Source of the DNA: Paramecium octaurelia | Taxonomy: Eukaryota > Ciliophora > Oligohymenophorea > Peniculida > Parameciidae | Length of the DNA stretch: 64,000 nt | Assembly: GCA_905182995.1 (NCBI GenBank) | Contig: CAJJDP010000140.1 | Location: 62,001-126,000 of the forward strand | Reading direction: 5' to 3' | Shown here: piece by piece, positions 49,785 through 63,330 of the stretch | Layout: every line of letters begins with the position of its first letter | Numbering within the stretch: the first letter of the stretch is position 1 | Made by a program: the position numbers and the translations under genes | The notes under the pieces: model-generated | Database searches by the model: none | Told to the model about the DNA's origin: nothing | What the model saw: the letters and a program-made list of their open reading frames with translations, nothing else

Positions 49785-52700
49785 ATGTAATCTGGACAGC
49801 TCTTGAATTTGTAAAGGCTTGAGAGATAATACTTACAGACACTTTCTTAGAACGGATGGGAATCTCCTGTTGTTGTTAATGCAGCAGTTGAATTTGCAAA
49901 TACGTTGATAAGAGATGGAAGATCTCTATTAAAATCTGGTAACAATCCTTAAGCAGAAATGTTCTTCAATCGAGCAAAGGAAGTAGATAATATTATAATG
50001 ACATATAGATTACAACTCCGATTTCAATCACTAGTGGAATATTTTATACAGCCAATTTTGTTCGTGCAAGAGGCAATGCAATATTGCAGATTGTCCAATT
50101 GTATGAGTAGCAGAATCAATATCAAAAAGCCTGGATGAATATCAAGGAAGTATTGCCTTTTATGGAAAAGTTTGCTTATACTAAAAGAGTAAATATTAAC
50201 GAGGATGATTAAAATGTGTTAAAATTGTATGTGTAGTTACTGTTTCATGGATGCGAAGTCTGTAGAATGATGCATAGAAAGGATGATATGTTGGACTAAT
50301 GCAATAAATATGTCGAGATCTTGAATCGTTTGGGTATCACTTTTGACTCTTTACGAAATCTAACCAAGGACGAATTTCATTAAGAATTCAAAAAATGGTT
50401 TTTGATGTTGGCAAAGGCTTTTTATTATATTGGTAAATCGTAATTCAAAGTTGGATTTGAGAAGGAAGCACTTCGTAATCTCTATAAATCCTGGTAAATA
50501 TCTGAGTTAATCTATGGAATGGATGCTCCTGCTACGATGAAAGCAAGGGATAAATATGAGAAATTGAGTTAGAAAATGGAATTTGAAATGATTATGGGAA
50601 AAGAGAAGGTGGATTTTCAATAATTCAAGGATGATTTACAAAAGGACGTTGGATAAGAACTGCTCAAAAAAGTGGTTACACTAAAACCAAACAAAAATTT
50701 TAATGTATTCTTATATCAGTTATTTCACATAGCATCATGTAATTCAGTAAGTCAAATCGTATCAGCAAATAGTAGGACAATTAACCTAACACACAACCAA
50801 GTACTAGATGCCAGAATATGTTAAAAAAGTCAGAATAGAATACGAAGATAAACTAAGAACCATATCATATCAATAGAAATTTGATGACTCCAATAATAAA
50901 TAGAAATAATACCAAATCAAAAATAAGAAATCCTCGTCCAGAGCTGTCTCCACTTACAATCAATCTCTGTTACCTCAAGATAGACTGTTCTCCCCTAGAT
51001 TGTCCAATGCAACCTAATCTCAAAGAAGTAGTCTCTATTAATTGGAGAACCACATGGATTAGTTAAAGTAAGGTATATAGATTTTACATAGATAACAATT
51101 GTACACTACAGAATTAAAGAAGGATACAGTAGATGATTTATTGTTGTCTAGACCGTAGATCAAATCAGAATATGTGGTACAAAAAAAGAAGAAGAATGAT
51201 AACAAAGAAACTGAATCTGCTTAACAAATTAAAAATATTAGCAAAAAGAAATTTTTATCAAATAGATTGATTCCTCGTGTTTTAAATAAATAGAGTAGTC
51301 AACTAATCCACATTAAATCCGACTCTCAATAGAGTGAATAGAAAATACATAAGTTGCAAACCATTTAAGATTTAAACTAATAATAACAAATGGATGATTT
51401 GCATGTTCCTACCACTGAATCCCTTTTAGCCTAATAATAGCAATAACAAATCTAGCAGCTGCCTATAATCTAGAATGTGCTAACGGAAATGTCAGAACAG
51501 AATGACAATCATTTTGCAGACCTCCTCAATAAGTATACAATAGATTAGTTGAATTTGGCAGCCTCTATCATTTAGTCTTGTTATAGGAGATATTCTAAAG
51601 GGATAAAGAAGGTGCAATCGGTATAAACGATTGAATTGACACCTATCAATCTTCCTAGACCCATTAATGCAACATAAATCAGTGAGAAAATAGATAGCTA
51701 ATAAACAGGAAGGAATCAAATGAAAGTCTCAGTTAAAGAAATGAAGAATTCAGTAAGGAGACGAAACTTTGGATTTGATTCTATTGTTAGAGAAATCAAA
51801 AATACTGATTCCGACTAATCTAGTTCAAATAAAGCGAAGACGGTAATGCTATATAAATTTAATTATCATAGTTGGTCTCAATCATTAAAGAATTCTACAA
51901 TTTACCAGAGTCTGAATTGTACTTCTTATCTAAGTTGTTCTTTGATTCTGAAATTAAGATTTGGAAACTCTCCAATATTTGGGTCAGAGCCTTTAGTGAT
52001 GCCAACTCTCAAAATCCAGACACAGAAGAAGAAGAACAAATACAACAACATGACATATCTGCTAGTGAAATTTGTATATATTTGTAGTAAACTTCAATTA
52101 GAAAATTAGTTACAATACATCATGAACATATTTGCAGATGTTTAATCAATTAAAGCATTGCAATTAATTGTTTATTTTAGATTGTCTAATGATAAATAAT
52201 AATACACACTCAATTTCAAAATAAATAATTTTGCCAGTTACTTGGATGAATATCAAAGGTGGTTTTCCAAAGATAGACTACAAAACTTTAATGGCTTGTT
52301 GAGCATTTATTGTAAATAATAAACACTGCATCAATCCAACAAATGTCATGCCATCATATTTTCTGGTGCTGAATATGCCCATGAAATAGTGAGTAAACTG
52401 TTATATGCCTTAAAAAATCATTACTATNCACTACAGAATTAAAGAAGGATACAGTAGATGATTTATTGTTGTCTAGACCGTAGATCAAATCAGAATATGT
52501 GGTACAAAAAAAGAAGAAGAATGATAACAAAGAAACTGAATCTGCTTAACAAATTAAAAATATTAGCAAAAAGAAATTTTTATCAAATAGATTGATTCCT
52601 CGTGTTTTAAATAAATAGAGTAGTCAACTAATCCACATTAAATCCGACTCTCAATAGAGTGAATAGAAAATACATAAGTTGCAAACCATTTAAGATTTAA

Positions 52701-55700
52701 ACTAATAATAACAAATGGATGATTTGCATGTTCCTACCACTGAATCCCTTTTAGCCTAATAATAGCAATAACAAATCTAGCAGCTGCCTATAATCTAGAA
52801 TGTGCTAACGGAAATGTCAGAACAGAATGACAATCATTTTGCAGACCTCCTCAATAAGTATACAATAGATTAGTTGAATTTGGCAGCCTCTATCATTTAG
52901 TCTTGTTATAGGAGATATTCTAAAGGGATAAAGAAGGTGCAATCGGTATAAACGATTGAATTGACACCTATCAATCTTCCTAGACCCATTAATGCAACAT
53001 AAATCAGTGAGAAAATAGATAGCTAATAAACAGGAAGGAATCAAATGAAAGTCTCAGTTAAAGAAATGAAGAATTCAGTAAGGAGACGAAACTTTGGATT
53101 TGATTCTATTGTTAGAGAAATCAAAAATACTGATTCCGACTAATCTAGTTCAAATAAAGCGAAGACGGTAATGCTATATAAATTTAATTATCATAGTTGG
53201 TCTCAATCATTAAAGAATTCTACAATTTACCAGAGTCTGAATTGTACTTCTTATCTAAGTTGTTCTTTGATTCTGAAATTAAGATTTGGAAACTCTCCAA
53301 TATTTGGGTCAGAGCCTTTAGTGATGCCAACTCTCAAAATCCAGACACAGAAGAAGAAGAACAAATACAACAACATGACATATCTGCTAGTGAAATTTGT
53401 ATATATTTGTAGTAAACTTCAATTAGAAAATTAGTTACAATACATCATGAACATATTTGCAGATGTTTAATCAATTAAAGCATTGCAATTAATTGTTTAT
53501 TTTAGATTGTCTAATGATAAATAATAATACACACTCAATTTCAAAATAAATAATTTTGCCAGTTACTTGGATGAATATCAAAGGTGGTTTTCCAAAGATA
53601 GACTACAAAACTTTAATGGCTTGTTGAGCATTTATTGTAAATAATAAACACTGCATCAATCCAACAAATGTCATGCCATCATATTTTCTGGTGCTGAATA
53701 TGCCCATGAAATAGTGAGTAAACTGTTATATGCCTTAAAAAATCATTACTATTTGATCAGATCAGTTGTTGGTTTCAAAATAATCTCTATGAAGGATGTA
53801 ATATAACATCAATTACAACATGATATCATTGACATTAGATCCTATTACAAAAACAAGTAGATTGAGAAGGAGAACAAAAGAAGAATGATACAAAGATAAT
53901 TGAAAATAGAACCCATCAAAATCATAGAACATTAAACAGAAGAATTGCCAACTATATCATCGTCATCTAGAAACAGAAATCAACAACTCTTTCCAGATGA
54001 AATTAAATAATCTCAAGAACAAAGTATTGAAATTTAAGACTCAGATGATAATAAATCTGACCTTTCAAAAGGAGGTGTCACATCTTAATCCCCAACTGAT
54101 TAAAAACATTATTCCAATCATTTTAAATCCATTGAAAATATTTCCGAAAAGGATTTTATCTAAGAGATTCCACAGAGAAACCCTAAGAAATAATATTCTG
54201 TAATTCATAATAGAAATACAATGGCTAGTCCTAGATTTGATTCAATTATCTCCTCATAAGCATTGATTCGCAATGCTGTGCAAAGGAAAACACATGTAAG
54301 CCACTTTTTGGAATTTTCCAAGAAACAAAAACCAGAGGAAATAAAAAAAGAAGAGTTTAATTTCGAACCTCCCGTTTCCAAATAAAGTCTCGACGACTAT
54401 AGTAGAGATCGATCACAATCAGATATATAATTTCTTAATGATTATCTACCTGAATTCTAATTTGCCAATCTGGCAGACTTTGCAGAATATCAACCGCAAG
54501 AAGGACCAATCATTTCATTTAAAACATAGTTTAACTACAAATCTACTTACTTCCCTCCTAGAGGTTAAGTCATCTAGCCAGAACCTGAATAGTTCCTCCC
54601 AGAATTTCCTGATTAATTTATAATGCTGAACGTAACATTAAAGTAAGATAATACTATTAAAACTGGCTATGTCCTTTATGAGGATGGTTCAACATATTTG
54701 GTAATTGATAATCAAGCTGGAAATATTATTAAATAATTGATTTAAATAGATCCTGGTATCAGATTGCCTAATCGTCAAAAGAAATTGCAAATCTTGGAAC
54801 TATTACAAGATAAAAAAAGTAGTTCATAGAAATTGTCCTTTGTTCAGGAACTAAAATAATATAATTACAGACATACTGAAATTATGTTAGATAGGTATAT
54901 TAAGAGAGTTAATCACTATGACGAGTTCATACACAATGAAATCCATTAATACTTAAGTAGCAATCAAGTGATGCCTCAAACAGAAATCAATTGTCTTAAT
55001 TATTCTGAAAAAAGAACCTCCCTAATATTAATGCCAGATTTTAATAGGACTGAAACTGAAGAGGGCATTCAATTGACTGTTGAAACTGGGGTCAATCAAT
55101 CAAATGAAGATGTAATAGATAGATAAACCTTTCTTACTTATAGATCCAAGTTCAATATAAACAACAATAAATTCTATTATTTTGAAGACAATCTAAATTT
55201 TAAAGTTGAGACGTGCTTTCGAGAAGCCAAAATTCTAGACACCAAACTCTTGTATCTGAGTGATTAATAAGCAAAGTAAGATTTGCTTGTACTCAAATAG
55301 AACATGCATGAATTGATAAGGAATTAGAAACTTTTGGTGAAGATCACTCTATACAATCCTAATAAACATTTGTATTTTTTTCGTACAATTCAATCAATTT
55401 AAGATATTGAGAAGATGCTTCATATTTTCATTAAACCATAATTGATAGGGTATTAAATTAAATCACAAGCCAAATTACAAAGGAAATTAATAGGGAGAGC
55501 TTTGTAATTCAATAGATAGTTCGTTAGTTTGGAGGAACGGAATAGGGATAAGTTTAGTGCTTTGGATTAGTTTTTATTGATGTACATAATTGATCCTTTG
55601 TAATTCATAAATAATGAAAATCATAGATTATTAAAATAAACAATCCTTTTTTATTATTTCAAGTAACAGTTGAAATTGACTCTGATATCTTCAAGTCGTT

Positions 55701-57910
55701 TAAGGTATTTCATGAAAACCTACTTTCATCGCAAAACCTTTAATGCTTAAAGTAGAGTAAGCAATATAGGTAAGGTGTTTGTGGAATGTGAAGTGTATTA
55801 ATTTAATGAATTCTACTGTGATCAATTAACAAATGAACACACATACTTCTATTTTCAAATTACTCCTTAGGAAAGCAGAACCAAGGTTTTTAAGTTGGTT
55901 TTGGACTTTGCTGACATCAAAAGTATTTGTAATAAAGTGACAACACACAATTGTTTTCAAGACAAGGTGCTGCATGAGATCATTAAAATATTGACTGCTT
56001 ATTTGGTATGTTACAGAACCAATACTTATCATGGAATCAAAATACCATTATCTTATATTGCAAGTCAATCCAAATACGATCTTCACAATACATTCACTGA
56101 AGTAACATATGGAAGCAACATTCTAGAAGAACAACAACATGCCAGATCTTCTCATCCCAAATTATCCATATTGATTAGTGATCCTACTCTTAGAAGAAAA
56201 TCTTAAGCTTAAATCATGGATGTGCAAATAGATAATCTATAAATGCCAGAAGAAGCTAACAAAATCTTAAAGAATACTACTATGTTAACTCCCATTTTTA
56301 GAGGATAGAAATTTATTTATAAAACTACAAAAATTGTAAATAACATGTATGTCATCATCACCATATCTTATTTATCTCTCAACAAATTTCAAATTGGATT
56401 GTATATACCACAAACTTGTAGGAATTTCAGTTGCTATATCTCATCAAATGATTTCCAAAACATGAATCCTGTCTTCCTAGAATCCATATTCCCCTCCTGT
56501 TTAGTGACCAAGGAAACTATAGACCAATTCTATATCAATAGATGGAAATTCTCTGAAATGAACAAAATATATCAAATGGCTATCAATCACCCAGATGAAT
56601 TTGAAGACTTCTATAGTGAAATGCGAAGTCAGGCTAGAGCTATTCCACAGTCAGAACTATAAAAGTTAACTGAAAGCAAGGTTTCCATTAATAATGAGGA
56701 TGAATTCTTAGATAAACCTTTGGATGATACTCCTAAAATGCTTGATTCCTTTAGTGATCAAAGTAGATAAAATGCAAGATCCTCAACACAACCTCCTCTC
56801 TTTGTTAAAAAATTATTCTCCAAGTAGTTTTCAGTGCAAAACTCTATTGGTCAGACTAATATGAGATTGCCATTGCCCATCTCATAATATTAATAAAAAA
56901 CAGATAAGAGTATTTTTTATAGAAATAGTCCTAGAGTATCAAATTAAGATAGCATTGAAAATCTGTACTCAAGTGATAAGGATTTATTTTTTAATTAGAT
57001 TCTTGTAAGAAAGAACAATCTTGATATGATTTCAACCTTCGAAATTAAAATTTGGGAATCCCTTATTGACAGAGTAAAAATTACTAAGAATCAATAAAAT
57101 CGATTTATACTCAACCTTGATACATTTAAAGGGGTTTTGCGGGAGAATTTATATACCCAAGTCGTGTATTTGGGTAATGAAGTTAATGCCCTATTCGAAG
57201 TATTTGTTGAGAACATTAGAAAACCCTTTAATATGTTGAAACCATACATACCAATCAGATTAAATGAGAGTTAGAATTTTTAATTATATTAAAGAATTAC
57301 TCTCTTTGAACAACCAAAAATAGTTAATTTTAAACTAATGTTGAGGAAGGTACTATATAGTTATTATAACGATGAAAGGAGAAACCTTCAGAATTTAAAA
57401 TTGAATGATTGTAGTGTAGATCAATATGAATTCATAGAATCAGATATCTAAAAGTGTTCAGTATACATGCTAAACAAATTGAAAAAATAACTAAAATTGA
57501 ATCCCTCTAAATTTATCGTTTAAGATGTGTAAGGAGATGAGAAATGCCCTTAAGTAATTAAAGTGAATGCCAATTATGAATAATACTCCTCTTTCAAAGT
57601 ATGTATAAATATCTAACTATATTAGTCGTATTAATATACGTTGTTAAAGAGAATGGTATTTACAATGAGGCCTACTCAAATCCATGTTTCAATATTTTAT
57701 TAGGAAAAGAGATAAAGATTTTGGTTATATTTTGAAAGTATGAAAAATTGCAAAAACACAACTGTTAAGTATAATTTAAAGGAAATTCAGCATTGCATTC
57801 CTAATGCCATTGGTCTATTAAATTTGGGTCTACACTAGGAATTAGGTAATAGAATATATCGAAGCTTTAAAAATAGATTATTAGTCTCCACACATCAAAT
57901 ATTATAATGA
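49785..57910 (+). CDS. giant IQ-motif protein, about 2,229 residues after removing an artefactual duplication
   Basis: From ATG 49785 a reading frame with 26- and 28-nt introns near 49,985 and 50,705 enters the duplicated block. If one copy and the N are removed, and two introns inside the block (29 and 28 nt) are spliced, 6690 nt remain, exactly 2230 codons ending at TGA 57908-57910. Left in place, the extra copy breaks the frame. The N-terminal ~350 residues look like helical repeats (NAAVEFANTLIRDGR, KAFYYIGKSQFKVGF). An IQ motif (AASIIQSCYRRYSKG) around residue ~600 should bind calmodulin. The rest is a mixture of Ser/Gln-rich linkers and long globular regions without recognised domains. 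I know no named family. Confidence 0.65.
51104..52427 (+). repeat. copy 1 of exact 1,324-bp tandem duplication
   Basis: The sequence from CACTACAGAATTAAAG to ATCATTACTAT recurs at an offset of 1,325 bp with no difference noticed. It lies inside the giant IQ-protein gene. Its left flank is natural gene sequence; its right end abuts the single N at 52428. Confidence 0.95.
52428..52428. other. single N (assembly junction)
   Basis: The only ambiguous base seen in the window sits exactly between the two identical copies, as expected where two overlapping contig ends were joined without merging. Confidence 0.95.
52429..53752 (+). repeat. copy 2 of exact 1,324-bp tandem duplication
   Basis: Identical to 51104-52427. 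Its right flank continues the gene naturally (TTGATCAGATC...), so joining the left flank of copy 1 to the right flank of copy 2 across one copy gives a continuous reading frame. Confidence 0.95.
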
Positions 57911-58193
57911 TATTAGATATATATATATACTAAAATGAATAACTAATTGAAATATTGAAATTTCATACATGATACTTAGACTCTATATGAAGAGATAAGT
58001 CTTTCAATTTTTAACATCATATTTACTTACTCTTGAATTCAATTATTCTCACATTAAATATTTTAACTACTCTTAATGATTCTCTTACTCATATTGTTTG
58101 TGTGATTTTACATTGAACATTGATTATCTATGGGAACAAAAAAGTCAAAGTTCTATTTATTTAACATAAATATTTTAAAATATTTATATATTA

Positions 58194-59098
58194 ATGGAGG
58201 AACATCAATTGGTGATTGAATAGTTGGAAAGCATGAAGAATTTAAAGCAATTGTTCCATAAAATGAAAAATGGTAACATTCGTATTGTCGATGGTCTCTC
58301 AATCGTGATTTATAAATTGATTAGACAATTTAAACCCTCAAGTTCAGAATATTTAGTGCTCCTTCAAGAATTGTTTTATTTGTCAATTGATATGTAATTG
58401 ATAAACATAAGCGATGTAAATATGTGTAAAGACAATAGCAAGTACTCTAAGTTTTGCTCAAAAATTTCCCTACAGCTGAAAAAGTGTAGAGATTGAAAGG
58501 ATATTTGTTGGAAGCGAATGGAGAGGATGAAAATGCTTAAGTGGTATATGATAAGATGCTGTCTGAAAATTTGATGGATCAAAATACAAGAAAGAGAAAA
58601 ATAGCATTGTTAAGGGTAATTAATAATGATATATATTAAAGAGATAAAATAATATAGAATAGGCAATAGCCTTGTTGAATACTTTTCTAACTTCCTTCCC
58701 CAATGATGCTGAAGCATGGCTAGAATTGTCTGACATATATTAAGAACACTTGAATTACTCCAAGGCTTAATTTTGTCTTGAGGAAGTTTTATTGCTTAAT
58801 ACTCAGGATTTACATTTAGCGATTAAATTAGCAGAAGTAATATATTAATGTATATTAAAAGATCAACTATAGCAATCAAAATTATTCATAGGCTAAGAAC
58901 TATTATTGTTTTGTGTTATCCAAAAATCCCAATGAGCCAAGATGTTTGTGGGGTCTATTGTAAACATTAAGAAAAAAGAAAAGAGAAGGAAATGATAAGG
59001 ATTTAGGAACAATTGTGTTATAGGCATTGTAGAAAATATACAAATAACATCCAATTAAATATCCATTTGAAAAAGTAGCCCTTGAAATACAATAGTGA
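58194..59098 (+). CDS. EMC2: EMC2 homologue (ER membrane complex subunit 2)
   Basis: Four exons (introns of 23, 26 and 25 nt) give 276 residues, about the usual size. TPR-type helices carry the EMC2 pattern: [78 protein letters not shown] and the C-terminal [20 protein letters not shown]2 is the cytosolic scaffold of the complex that inserts tail-anchored and multipass proteins into the ER membrane. There is no membrane segment, as expected. Confidence 0.9.
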
Positions 59099-59964
59099 GA
59101 TAAATAAATAAAATTATCAAGTCTTAATTCCTCCATCAACTCGTTTTGAGATGATTAAGTATTTATTCCAAAAGGTCCTTAGTTAATCTAAAGTTCCATT
59201 ATCAATGATGATTACTCCTGTCTCATTATTTCTAACATTTTCTTGGTTTTATTATCTCATTTTAATACTTACTCTGAGAATTTAATATTATTTATTACAT
59301 TTCTATTCACAATAAGTGGTAAACACATTTCTTTATTGAATACAAAATAATTTTTTTAACTGTCAATTAATACAGATAACTATTCAGTTTAAAATTATGT
59401 AAAATATTTTCTAAGATAAATAGTAGACTTTGAATTTGTGAATTTCTTAGAATTTGCTTTAATGGATGACATGTAAGTGGATTAAAAATTATCTGTATTT
59501 ATTCTATTACTTAGTTTCAAATTTATTTGCAAACTTAACCAAAACTTATTATTATGATAATTCTCAATATTTGTAATTTAAGAATTTAAGTTAAACATAT
59601 TCTCATTTTGAAAATTCAACAGTTTAATTTCATATACCTGCAGCTGTAATTGATATTTTATCCAAATTATAGTCCTTTTTTATATGACAGAATTTTGATC
59701 TGATTATATTTATGAGTATCAAGACTCTTTTCAACATTGAGTTTAGTCTAAGATAACTTACTATGAGATTTTAAGATGTCATAAGACAAAATTCAAAGGA
59801 ACAAAAGATTCTAGTTCTAATTTGATTATCCAATAATATCTAATTAGGATTTCTTTTTCTTTTTTATAAATTTGCTTCTCAGTTTGATTTGATAATGGTG
59901 TTCCTTTAATCAGGGACTAGTTTTACATTAAATTTAATAAACAGCGCTTAATAAATTTTATTAA
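59099..59964. other. intergenic, nothing recognised
   Basis: About 0.87 kb between two plus-strand genes. Open frames are short and I see no RNA gene or repeat. It should include the promoter of the long coiled-coil gene. Confidence 0.5.
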
Positions 59965-62900
59965 TGTCTTATTCATCAAGATATTCAAGCAGCATATCAT
60001 CTACGGTGCGCTCTTCTGGGATAGGCGGAGCTACCACAACTTCTTCATAGTATTCAAGTACCAACACAACTGAAGCACCCCAAAGAAGCAGCACACAGCG
60101 TAAATCCGTACTGTACTTTTCTTTCATTTATATCATAAAGAGTGAAGCCTTAATAAGAGGTTGTGAATGTGCCTCCACCATCAAAGGAACGAAAATGGCT
60201 TGGAGAGAAGCCTGAAGTTGTGTGCTTCTTACTTGCTTTAGAAGTGGACAGACTGCAGAGGGAAAACTCAGATCAAAGAACCTTTATCAATGAGTTGTAA
60301 AGTAACTACTCGAAATTGCAGAGTGATTACACTACACTTCAGGAGAAGTACAATCTTGAGGTGTAACAGTTTAAGTAAGAAAGATGAGTAATCTTATAGG
60401 ACAACTATTGATTAGCAAAACGTGAAAATCAAGGCATTAGAGGATGAGATCAACCAATACAAATCAAAGCTGGGATAGGTAGACAACACATTGGCCAGTA
60501 AGTTATAGTAGGCAGAGTAGAGAATCAAGGATTTGGAACGATAGTTGAAGGATTAAGAGAGTAAGTACACGACAGAAATAAATAATTTGAAGTCATCTTG
60601 GAATACAGAGAGATCCAACTTTGAGAGTGAGATCAAGAGGTTGAAATTGGAGATTGAGAATTATATTAATGAGATAAAGAATCTTAAAGGAAATTCATCA
60701 TCAGATATAGACAGATTGAATAAAAGAATTAAGGAATTGGAAACTTAGATTTCAGAGTATCAACTCAAAATTAAGAATTATGAAACTCAGATAACTGATT
60801 ATCAAAATAAACTTAGAGAATGGGAAGCCAAGGGAAGAGATTACGATTCTAAAATAGCTTAGTATTAATCAGAGTTGGAGAATTTGAAAAACCAACTTAG
60901 AGATCGAGACTCAGAAATTGAAAGATATAAGAGGGACCTAGATGATTGGAGAAACAAGTACAGTGCTCTAGAGATGCAATTCTCCAATTACAAATCTTCA
61001 TCAGGAGGTGAGACAGAAAGACTCAATGGATTATTGAGAGATAGAGAGAATGATATCAATAGATTACAATCTGAATTGAGAAATACCATTGATGAATGGA
61101 CTTCTAAATACACTAATCTAGAAAATTAGTATAGATAGGCTTAGAGTGAGATAGATAGATTGAATGGAGTTGTGAGAAATTTGGAGGATGAGATCAATAG
61201 ATTAAGATAGATCATTGATTAGATGTAAAGAGAAATCGATGATTGGAGATTGAAGTACGGAGATTTGGAGGGCAAATACAATACAGCCATTAGAAACTAT
61301 GAATCTTAAATTAACGATCTCAATTCTCAATTGAGACAATACCAATCAGATCTAGATACTTGGAGGAATAGATATGGACAATTGGAAAATGAGAACTCTA
61401 ATTTGAAGAATAATAATTCAGGATAAGACAATTTCATCAAAGAATAGGAAAGTATCATCAGAAGATTAGAGTCAGATTTATAAAGAGCAGAAGATATAAT
61501 TGCCTAGAAGGATTAGGAATTAAATAGATTAGCTAATGATCTCTCTAATGCAGAATCAAAAATAAGAGAATTGGAATTCTTAATATAACAATTGAGAGAT
61601 TAAATTGAAGATTAACGCAAAGAAATAGAGAGATTATAATAATTACTATAAGAAAGAGATCACAGACTTGATATGGCTGAAAAGGATCTAGAAGAGGCAG
61701 ACAGGAAAATTCATCAATTAGAAAATGAGAATGCTACACTTAATGAAGAATTAAAAGATTACAGATAGAATTATGATTAGGTCCTAAAGGATAATGAATT
61801 GTTGGAAAAGAAAATAGGTGATCTTGAATCTAAAACAGTCTTTCTGGCTTAAGAAATTGATAGATTGAAGCTTATTCTTGAAAAAAGAAATAAAGAAATC
61901 GAAGATCTCAAGGCTTAGATCTTAAAGTTGAAAGCAGAAATTGCAACTCTTGAAACCCAAGTTAAAGATTTCTAATAGAAATTAGATGAAAAATTAAAGG
62001 ACTATGATGACTTAAATAAGAAACTTATAGAAAGAGTACTAGAAGTTTAATAATTGAATTCTTAAATAATAGTTTTGAATCAACAACTTGTTCAATTGTA
62101 ATCAGTCAATGAAAAATGTAAGAATTAAGAAGATTAAATCAAGGACTATTTGAGATAATTGGATGAATTAACAAGATAATTGAACAAGGCTCAATAAGAA
62201 ATCAATATGTTATAAGGATTCAAGGACAGATTGCCTGAGGCAGATAGAAAGACTTAAGAACTTTCTAAAGAAATCGATCGTTTATAATAATTGTACAAGG
62301 ATAAGGTGACTGAAAATGATGTATTATCACAAAAACTTAGTACAAGTGAAGTTGAATTGAATAGAATTAGATTAATTGAAAAGTAATTTAATGATTTCAA
62401 AAAACAAACATAAACAACTGAATAAGAATTTGCAAGAATCAAATAAACATTTGAATAGAAAGGAAATGAAAGTGATAAATTAAAATAAACTATTGCAGGC
62501 TTGGAACAATAATTATAAGATAAAAAAGTATTGGCAGATAAATTAAAAGTAATTGAATAACAATTAGGTAACCTATATATATTATATTTTATTAGCTCAA
62601 GCTCAAAAGGATTTAGCAAATCTGACAAAAGATAGAGATAAGAAAGATTAAGAATTATAAAAATTAAAGGATTAAATTGCCGTTTTACAAAGTACATTGA
62701 AAACTAAGGAGGATCAATTCAATCAATTGAAGTAATAATTTGACTAGAATGTCAATGAGTTAGCAAAAGTCAAATAAACACAGGGACAATTAGAGGCTAA
62801 GGTATCATAAATGGGATTAATGAATGACAAATGGACAAGTTCAGAAAAACAGAATAAATAATTACAGACAGACTGTGATAAATTGAAGAAAGATTTGGAT

Positions 62901-62990
62901 TAAAGAACAAAAGAAAGAGAATAATTGAAATTGGATAAAGTTTAATTGGAAAATGATTTGTTAGCTTTCAAATCACAAGTTAGAAAATGA
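59964..62990 (+). CDS. large coiled-coil protein with repeated DxWxxKYxxLE units, 981 residues
   Basis: Four exons (introns of 28, 25 and 28 nt) close exactly on TGA. The head (about 50 residues) is Ser/Thr/Gly-rich with Tyr, as in intermediate-filament and epiplasmic proteins. The rest is almost uninterrupted coiled coil. In the region ~60.9-61.4 kb a motif recurs four times at 39-52-residue spacing: DDWRNKYSALE, DEWTSKYTNLE, DDWRLKYGDLE, DTWRNRYGQLE, interleaved with RLNGLLRDRE-type segments. No motor domain. A filament or ciliary-rootlet/basal-body component seems likely; golgin-like tethers are an alternative. Confidence 0.8.
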
Positions 62991-63330
62991 ATATTAAATA
63001 TAAAATAATAATAAAAACAACATAGATAAGATTGATAAATAATTGATAATCATCTTAAATTCTTGATCTTAAAAAGTAACCAATCTAATTTACTTAAAAA
63101 TAATTAGTAAAATATTTAATCATCAAATCATTCATAAATCTTCTTTATACTTTTATGATTTTTAAATAGTATCATCACAAAAAATAGTTGATAAAATAAA
63201 TTTAGTATATGATTATAAAATAACTAGTGGAAATTCTACTTGAAGTATGATAATTATAAAATTATTTTTGCCACAATATTCTAAAATACATTAAGTCATA
63301 ATAGGGTAATTAATTTAATAAATATTTAAA
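62991..63330. other. intergenic, nothing recognised
   Basis: AT-rich spacer between two convergent coiled-coil genes. No feature seen. Confidence 0.5.

Noticed and set aside
49331-49804. Plus-strand frame of about 158 codons
   Set aside because: It overlaps the start of the giant gene in another frame and lacks clear coding character.
51104-53752. Tandem repeat as a real gene-internal duplication
   Set aside because: Apparently perfect identity, a single N at the junction and frame breakage point to an assembly artefact.
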